Below, one piece after another: positions 58,407-64,000 of a stretch of 64,000 bases of DNA. Source of the stretch: Pseudomonas alliivorans (GTDB taxonomy: Bacteria; Pseudomonadota; Gammaproteobacteria; Pseudomonadales; Pseudomonadaceae); NCBI RefSeq assembly GCF_017826695.1, contig NZ_JAFFZW010000003.1:652645-716644 (forward strand), read 5' to 3'. Under the pieces are notes generated by a model. It was not told the DNA's origin, searched no databases, and saw only the letters and a program-made list of their open reading frames with translations. Positions within the stretch are counted from its first letter, which is position 1; every line of letters starts with the position of its first letter. Made by a program: the position numbers and the translations under genes.

Positions 58407-59441
58407 ATGGTCAAGGTCGGTATCGTCGGCGGCACGGGTTACACCGGAGTCGAGTTGCTGCGTCTGTTGGCACAGCATCCGCAGGCTGAAGTGGTGGTGA
58501 TTACTTCCCGCTCGGAGGCCGGTCTTCCCGTCGCGGACATGTACCCGAACCTGCGAGGCCATTACGACGGTCTGGCATTCAGCGTTCCTGATGTTCAAAC
58601 ACTGGGCGCCTGTGACGTGGTGTTTTTCGCAACACCTCATGGCGTGGCTCACGCACTTGCTGGTGAGTTGCTGGCGGCCGGCACCAAGGTGATCGACCTG
58701 TCCGCGGACTTCCGCCTGCAGGACCCCGTCGAGTGGTCGAAGTGGTACGGCCAGCCTCACGGCGCACCTGAATTGTTGCAGGATGCGGTCTATGGCCTGC
58801 CGGAAGTCAATCGCGAGCAAATCAAAAATGCGCGCTTGATTGCGGTTCCTGGCTGCTACCCGACAGCAACCCAGTTGGGCTTCCTGCCATTGCTGGAAGC
58901 AGGCATCGCCGACAACACCCGTCTGATCGCTGACTGCAAGTCTGGTGTCAGTGGTGCAGGGCGCGGCCTGAGCATCGGCTCGCTGTACTCGGAAGCCAAC
59001 GAAAGCTTCAAGGCGTATGCCGTCAAAGGTCACCGTCACCTGCCCGAAATCACTCAGGGCCTGCGTCGTGCGGCTGGCGGTGATATCGGTCTGACCTTCG
59101 TTCCGCATCTGGTGCCGATGATCCGCGGTATCCACTCCACGCTTTACGCGACAGTCACTGACACGTCGGTCGATCTGCAGGCGATGTTCGAGAAACGCTA
59201 CGCCGATGAACCGTTTGTGGATGTGATGCCAGCAGGCAGCCATCCGGAAACTCGCAGCGTTCGCGGTGCAAACGTCTGCCGGATTGCTGTGCATCGTCCG
59301 CAGGGCGGTGATCTGGTTGTCGTGCTCTCCGTCATCGACAATCTGGTCAAAGGCGCTTCAGGTCAGGCAGTTCAAAACATGAACATCCTGTTTGGTCTGG
59401 ACGAACGGCTGGGTCTGTCTCATGCCGGTATGATGCCTTAA
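58407..59441 (+). CDS. argC: N-acetyl-gamma-glutamyl-phosphate reductase
   Basis: Third step of arginine synthesis. A 344-residue protein, type 1 ArgC, with [18 protein letters not shown] for NADP and catalytic Cys150 in [13 protein letters not shown]. Ribosome site GAGGGCAG before the ATG. Confidence 0.95.
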   Translation: MVKVGIVGGTGYTGVELLRLLAQHPQAEVVVITSRSEAGLPVADMYPNLRGHYDGLAFSVPDVQTLGACDVVFFATPHGVAHALAGELLAAGTKVIDLSADFRLQDPVEWSKWYGQPHGAPELLQDAVYGLPEVNREQIKNARLIAVPGCYPTATQLGFLPLLEAGIADNTRLIADCKSGVSGAGRGLSIGSLYSEANESFKAYAVKGHRHLPEITQGLRRAAGGDIGLTFVPHLVPMIRGIHSTLYATVTDTSVDLQAMFEKRYADEPFVDVMPAGSHPETRSVRGANVCRIAVHRPQGGDLVVVLSVIDNLVKGASGQAVQNMNILFGLDERLGLSHAGMMP

Positions 59442-59495
59442 GAGTCTGTATCAAGCGGCAAGCGAGGTTCTGCTTCACTTGCCGCTGCTCTGCAA

Positions 59496-59529
59496 ATAGT
59501 TGACCAATTTTCTAGGACAAGCGGATAAT
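59496..59529 (+). promoter_or_regulatory. erpA promoter with IscR type-1-like half-site
   Basis: TTGACC (59500-59505), 18 bp, GATAAT (59524-59529). ATAGTTGACC-AATTT over the -35 matches the left half of the IscR type 1 motif almost fully, whereas the right half (TCTAGGACAA) is poor. Confidence 0.55.
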
Positions 59530-59576
59530 GCCCGTCATTACGCATTACGACGGCTTATCGCCGGGAGATATCTGAC

Positions 59577-59927
59577 ATGAGTGTCGAATCCTTCACTCCG
59601 ACGGCTTTGGAATTCACCCCAGGTGCAGCGCACAAGGTGAAGTCTCTGGTCGATGAAGAGGGCAATGATCGCCTTAAACTACGTGTCTTCGTGACGGGTG
59701 GCGGTTGCTCCGGCTTCCAGTATGGTTTCACATTTGATGAAGACGTTGCAGACGACGACACCATCGTCGAACGCGAGGGCGTCAGTCTGGTGGTCGATCC
59801 GATGAGCTTCCAGTATTTGGCGGGTGCCGAGGTGGACTACCAGGAAGGACTGGAGGGCTCGCGCTTCGTGATCAAGAACCCGAATGCTTCCACGACCTGT
59901 GGTTGCGGTTCATCGTTCTCTATCTGA
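59577..59927 (+). CDS. erpA: Iron-sulfur cluster insertion protein ErpA
   Basis: A-type carrier that hands [4Fe-4S] clusters to apoproteins such as IspG/IspH. 116 residues with cluster-binding Cys44 (GGGCSG), Cys108 and Cys110 (TTCGCGSSF). Monocistronic with its own promoter and terminator. Confidence 0.95.
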   Translation: MSVESFTPTALEFTPGAAHKVKSLVDEEGNDRLKLRVFVTGGGCSGFQYGFTFDEDVADDDTIVEREGVSLVVDPMSFQYLAGAEVDYQEGLEGSRFVIKNPNASTTCGCGSSFSI

Positions 59928-59944
59928 TCGCACGCTGCAGTTAC

Positions 59945-59974
59945 AAAAACGCCGCTCATTGAGCGGCGTTTTTT
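59945..59974. terminator. Bidirectional terminator between erpA and anmK
   Basis: AAAAACGCCGCTC-ATT-GAGCGGCGTTTTTT, a perfect stem with runs on both sides between two convergent genes. Confidence 0.9.
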
Positions 59975-59989
59975 GTTCTGGCCTTTGCA

Positions 59990-61087
<1,098 letters not shown>

Positions 61088-62515
61088 TTACCTTTTATTC
61101 GAGGCCAGCGTGGTGGCCTTTTCCTGATCCATGCGCGCCATCAACGGTTGGCTTTGCTGCATGAACCGCTGTTTTTCGGATTTGGCGATCGGATCCGCCA
61201 TCGGAAGTTTCTGGCCCAGTGGGTCGACGTGTACGCCGTTGACCTGGAATTCATAGTGCAAATGCGGGCCTGTCGACAAGCCGGTTGTTCCAATATAGCC
61301 GATCACCTGACCTTGCTTCACCGATGAGCCGGTTTGTACGCCTTTGGCGAAGCCCTGCATATGGCCATACAGCGTGCGGTAGGTATCGCCGTGCTGGATG
61401 ATCACGGTGTTGCCGTAGCCGCCACGACGACCTGCGAGAAGGACTTTGCCATCGCCGGTTGCCTTGATGGGCGTGCCACGCGGCGCAGCGTAATCGACAC
61501 CTTTATGGGCGCGGATCTTGTTGAGGATAGGATGCTTGCGGCCCATGGAGAACATCGAGCTGATGCGGGCGAAGTCCACCGGCGTACGGATGAACGCCTT
61601 GCGCATGCTGTTGCCGTCGGCGGTGTAGTAATTGGTGTTGCCCTGCTTGTTGGTATAACGAACCGCTGTATAGGTCTTGCCGCGGTTGGTAAAGCGGGCG
61701 GAGAGGATATTGCCGGTGCCGACAGGCTTGCCGTTGACCACTTTCTGCTCGTAGACCACGTCGAACTCGTCACCCTTGCGGATGTCCTGCGCGAAGTCGA
61801 TGTCGTAGCCGAAGATGTTGGCCATGTCCATCGTCATACTGTGAGTCAGCCCGGCCCGCTGTGCGGATTGCGACAGCGAGCTGTTGATGACGCCATGGAC
61901 GTACGCGTTACGAACATTGGGCTTGCTGACTTCGCGGCTGAAAGTGAAACCGCCCGCCGATTTGGACAGACTGATGGTTTCGAGTTCGCTGAGCCTGGTG
62001 TGCAGATTCTTGAGCTGGCCGTCCGGCGTGAGCTCGAACTGCAGGATCTGACCGTTCTGCAGCTTGCTGAACTCCTTGGACTGCTTGTCGCTGGCCAGTA
62101 CCTCATGGACGGTAGTTGCCGGAAGCCCCACCTTTTCGAACAGGGTGGACAGTGTATCGCCCTTGGCGACGACTACTTCCCGATGATTCGGATTCTTGGC
62201 CGCTTCCGGTGCCGGTTTGGCTGGCTCGGGCTGCTTGCTGGCGGTCTCGGAGGTCTGTTCTTCGCCGTTGTCGATCTGAGCGAAGGGCGATTCGGCATTT
62301 TCAGGTGTGGCTTGAGCGGCTTCCGGAGCGTCTTGGTCTTGTGCGTTCGGATCTGCAGGCATTTCCAGATCGAGTGCCAGATTGGTTCGTTTGGCTTCAA
62401 CTTCGCTGGATGGGAAAACGAGGAGAGCCAGGCTCAGCAGGGCGGCAATGCCGCTTGCAGCGAGCAGGTGACTCTTCGGATAAAGCGGGGGCGCTTTAGG
62501 CGGTGTGTCTATCAT
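61088..62515 (-). CDS. M23 murein DD-endopeptidase (MepM-like)
   Basis: A 475-residue envelope protein. N-terminal membrane anchor (LLAASGIAALLSLALLVF), an acidic/Pro-rich linker, a LysM/OapA-like domain (VAKGDTLSTLFEKVGL), then a LytM/M23 peptidase with the Zn ligands in HKGVDYAAP and HLHYEF. It probably cleaves cross-links during wall growth. I choose MIDTPPKAPPLYPKSH as the start by conservation; the ribosome site there is weak. Confidence 0.9.
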   Translation of the reverse strand: MIDTPPKAPPLYPKSHLLAASGIAALLSLALLVFPSSEVEAKRTNLALDLEMPADPNAQDQDAPEAAQATPENAESPFAQIDNGEEQTSETASKQPEPAKPAPEAAKNPNHREVVVAKGDTLSTLFEKVGLPATTVHEVLASDKQSKEFSKLQNGQILQFELTPDGQLKNLHTRLSELETISLSKSAGGFTFSREVSKPNVRNAYVHGVINSSLSQSAQRAGLTHSMTMDMANIFGYDIDFAQDIRKGDEFDVVYEQKVVNGKPVGTGNILSARFTNRGKTYTAVRYTNKQGNTNYYTADGNSMRKAFIRTPVDFARISSMFSMGRKHPILNKIRAHKGVDYAAPRGTPIKATGDGKVLLAGRRGGYGNTVIIQHGDTYRTLYGHMQGFAKGVQTGSSVKQGQVIGYIGTTGLSTGPHLHYEFQVNGVHVDPLGQKLPMADPIAKSEKQRFMQQSQPLMARMDQEKATTLASNKR

Positions 62516-62718
62516 AGGTAATTTTGACTTTGAAAAAGGTGAAATGGAAAAGATGAATGACATGATGAAGATGAAATAACTGTATAAAATATAACCAAAA
62601 CCTGCCCGAAGCAACCCTCCCCACGAATCCCTTCTGGAATCGTAGGTGTGTGCTGGGCAAAAACTTGTAATTGGGCTCTGATCTTGTATGGTTGGTTCCC
62701 TTTAAATTGGGGGCTGAT

Positions 62719-63930
62719 ATGAAGTCGGTTGAAGAGCAGCTGGCGCTGATCAAGCGCGGCGCGGATGAACTCCTGGTCGAGGCCGAACTGGTCGCCAAAC
62801 TCAAGCGCGGCCAGCCGCTACGTATCAAGGCCGGATTCGATCCGACGGCGCCCGACCTGCACCTGGGTCATACCGTCCTTATAAACAAGCTGCGTCAGTT
62901 CCAGGAACTGGGCCATCAGGTCATCTTCCTTATAGGTGACTTCACCGGCATGATCGGTGATCCGAGCGGCAAGAGCGCCACTCGCCCGCCACTGACCCGT
63001 GAGCAGGTTCTGGACTACGCCGAGACCTACAAGGCTCAGGTGTTCAAGATTCTCGATCCTGCCAAGACCGAGGTGGCGTTCAACTCCACCTGGATGGACG
63101 CGCTCAGTCCTGCCGACTTCATTCGTCTGTCTTCGCAGTACACGGTCGCTCGCATGCTTGAGCGTGATGATTTCGACAAGCGCTATAAAGGCAGTCAGCC
63201 GATTGCGATTCACGAATTCCTCTATCCGCTGGTTCAGGGCTACGACTCGGTGGCGTTGCGCGCCGATATCGAACTGGGCGGTACTGACCAGAAATTCAAT
63301 CTGCTGATGGGGCGCGAGCTGCAGCGTGCTTACGGGCAGGAGCCACAGTGCATCCTGACCATGCCGTTGCTCGAGGGGCTGGACGGCGTCAAGAAGATGT
63401 CCAAGTCGCTGGGTAATTATGTCGGTATCCAGGAAGCACCAGGCATCATGTACAACAAGCTGGTATCGATGCCTGACTCTTTGATGTGGCGCTACTTCGA
63501 GTTGTTGAGCTTCCGCAGCATGGAGGAGATCGAGGGTCTCAAGGCTGATTGTGAGGCGGGTGCCAATCCTCGCGACATCAAGATCAAGCTGGCGGAAGAG
63601 TTGGTTGCGCGTTTTCACGGTGAAGAAGCTGCAGCCAATGCGCACCGCTCTGCGGGCAACCGTATGAAGGAAGGCGAGCTGCCTGACGATCTGCCGGAGA
63701 TATCGGTAAGCGCTGCTGAGGATATGCCGATCTCGGCCATCCTTAATAAGGCTGGCCTGGTAAAGAACGCAGCTGTTGCTCGTGATCTGCTGGCTTCCGG
63801 TGGTGTGCGTATAGATGGAGAGGTCGTGGATCGCGGCTTTATCTTCAAGCTGGGTTCGACGCATATCTGCCAGGCCGGCAAGAAGGCTTTCGGGCGCGTT
63901 ACTCTGGTTTCTGAAGAAAGTTCAAAATAA
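62719..63930 (+). CDS. tyrS: Tyrosyl-tRNA synthetase (TyrZ-type)
   Basis: A 403-residue class I synthetase with HLGHT (HIGH-type) and KKMSKS, and a C-terminal S4 domain ([18 protein letters not shown]). Start is MKSVEEQL behind GGGGG. An rRNA operon promoter lies directly downstream, as in P. aeruginosa (PA0668). Confidence 0.95.
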   Translation: MKSVEEQLALIKRGADELLVEAELVAKLKRGQPLRIKAGFDPTAPDLHLGHTVLINKLRQFQELGHQVIFLIGDFTGMIGDPSGKSATRPPLTREQVLDYAETYKAQVFKILDPAKTEVAFNSTWMDALSPADFIRLSSQYTVARMLERDDFDKRYKGSQPIAIHEFLYPLVQGYDSVALRADIELGGTDQKFNLLMGRELQRAYGQEPQCILTMPLLEGLDGVKKMSKSLGNYVGIQEAPGIMYNKLVSMPDSLMWRYFELLSFRSMEEIEGLKADCEAGANPRDIKIKLAEELVARFHGEEAAANAHRSAGNRMKEGELPDDLPEISVSAAEDMPISAILNKAGLVKNAAVARDLLASGGVRIDGEVVDRGFIFKLGSTHICQAGKKAFGRVTLVSEESSK

Positions 63931-63933
63931 CGG

Positions 63934-63961
63934 TTGACGCGCTCGTTGAGGTGTCTATAAT
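63934..63961 (+). promoter_or_regulatory. Ribosomal RNA operon promoter
   Basis: TTGACG, 16 bp, TATAAT, then the GC-rich discriminator CGCCCC typical of stringently controlled rrn P1 promoters. The 16S gene should start beyond the right edge; only the first leader bases are present. Confidence 0.8.
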
Positions 63962-64000
63962 TCGCCCCACTTCCGGCGCAGACGGAAACGAAAAAGCCTT

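Overview
This is a chromosomal window from a fluorescent pseudomonad, most probably Pseudomonas syringae. The reasons are the gene order (cca, spoVR/yeaH/prkA, the lptD-surA-pdxA-ksgA-apaG-apaH block, amgK-murU, agtSR/agtABCD, rpe-gph-trpE, trpGDC-vfr, speD-coq7, argC, erpA-anmK-M23 peptidase-tyrS, then an rrn promoter), Pseudomonas-type REP elements, high GC, and a Mu-type R-tailocin between trpE and trpG. No database search was possible. Family names come from recognising motifs, length and synteny.

Layout. 1-5.8 kb, leftward: the start of cca, then the stress-linked prkA/yeaH/spoVR trio. 6.0-13.7 kb, leftward: the envelope and housekeeping operon lptD, surA, pdxA, ksgA, apaG, apaH, glpE, mostly with overlapping start and stop codons. 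13.8-16.3 kb, rightward: amgK, murU and a DjlA-like co-chaperone. AmgK and MurU, together with AnmK at the far end of the window, are the MurNAc salvage enzymes. 16.5-17.4 kb: a DUF3530 exported protein. 17.5-24.9 kb: a two-component system and an ABC transporter that match agtSR/agtABCD (4-aminobutyrate/5-aminovalerate uptake). 25.0-28.1 kb: rpe, gph, trpE. 28.2-30.1 kb: the GDSL autotransporter esterase EstA, convergent with trpE.

30.2-48.8 kb is a headless contractile-tail particle (R-type syringacin/tailocin) with Mu gene order. Control genes (prtN-like, a 60-aa unknown, DUF1654, prtR-like LexA-fold repressor) run leftward. A Q-antiterminator-like gene runs rightward, followed by a leader with an intrinsic terminator. 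Then come two small membrane/coiled-coil proteins, tail terminator, DUF2635, sheath, tube, a frameshifted chaperone pair, tape measure, gpN-like protein, hub, spike, gp46, gp47, gp48, fibre, fibre chaperone, two genes carrying three further chaperone-like domains, GH19 lysozyme, and an Rz spanin with Rz1 embedded in it. I see no capsid, portal, terminase, integrase or transposase gene, so this is a bacteriocin rather than an intact prophage. Control appears to combine an array of PrtR-like operators, a near-consensus LexA box and antitermination.

48.8-53 kb: trpGDC, a lipoate-ligase-like gene and vfr. The leader before trpG carries a promoter overlapped by an inverted repeat and a mini-ORF ending RWRWRA. 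That ending is a copy of the 3' end of gph, which itself sits just upstream of trpE. Both Trp-rich tails therefore lie where attenuator leader peptides would be expected, and the two copies bracket trpE, estA and the tailocin. 53-64 kb: an OsmC-like protein, speD, coq7, HIT, SDR, DUF805, hemJ, argC, erpA (behind an IscR-like site), anmK, an M23 endopeptidase, tyrS and an rRNA-operon promoter at the right edge.

The tailocin class and most genes are of known type. The least explained items are the Trp-rich leader duplication, the triplicated chaperone-like domain behind the fibre, and the terminator/antiterminator layout of the tailocin late operon.
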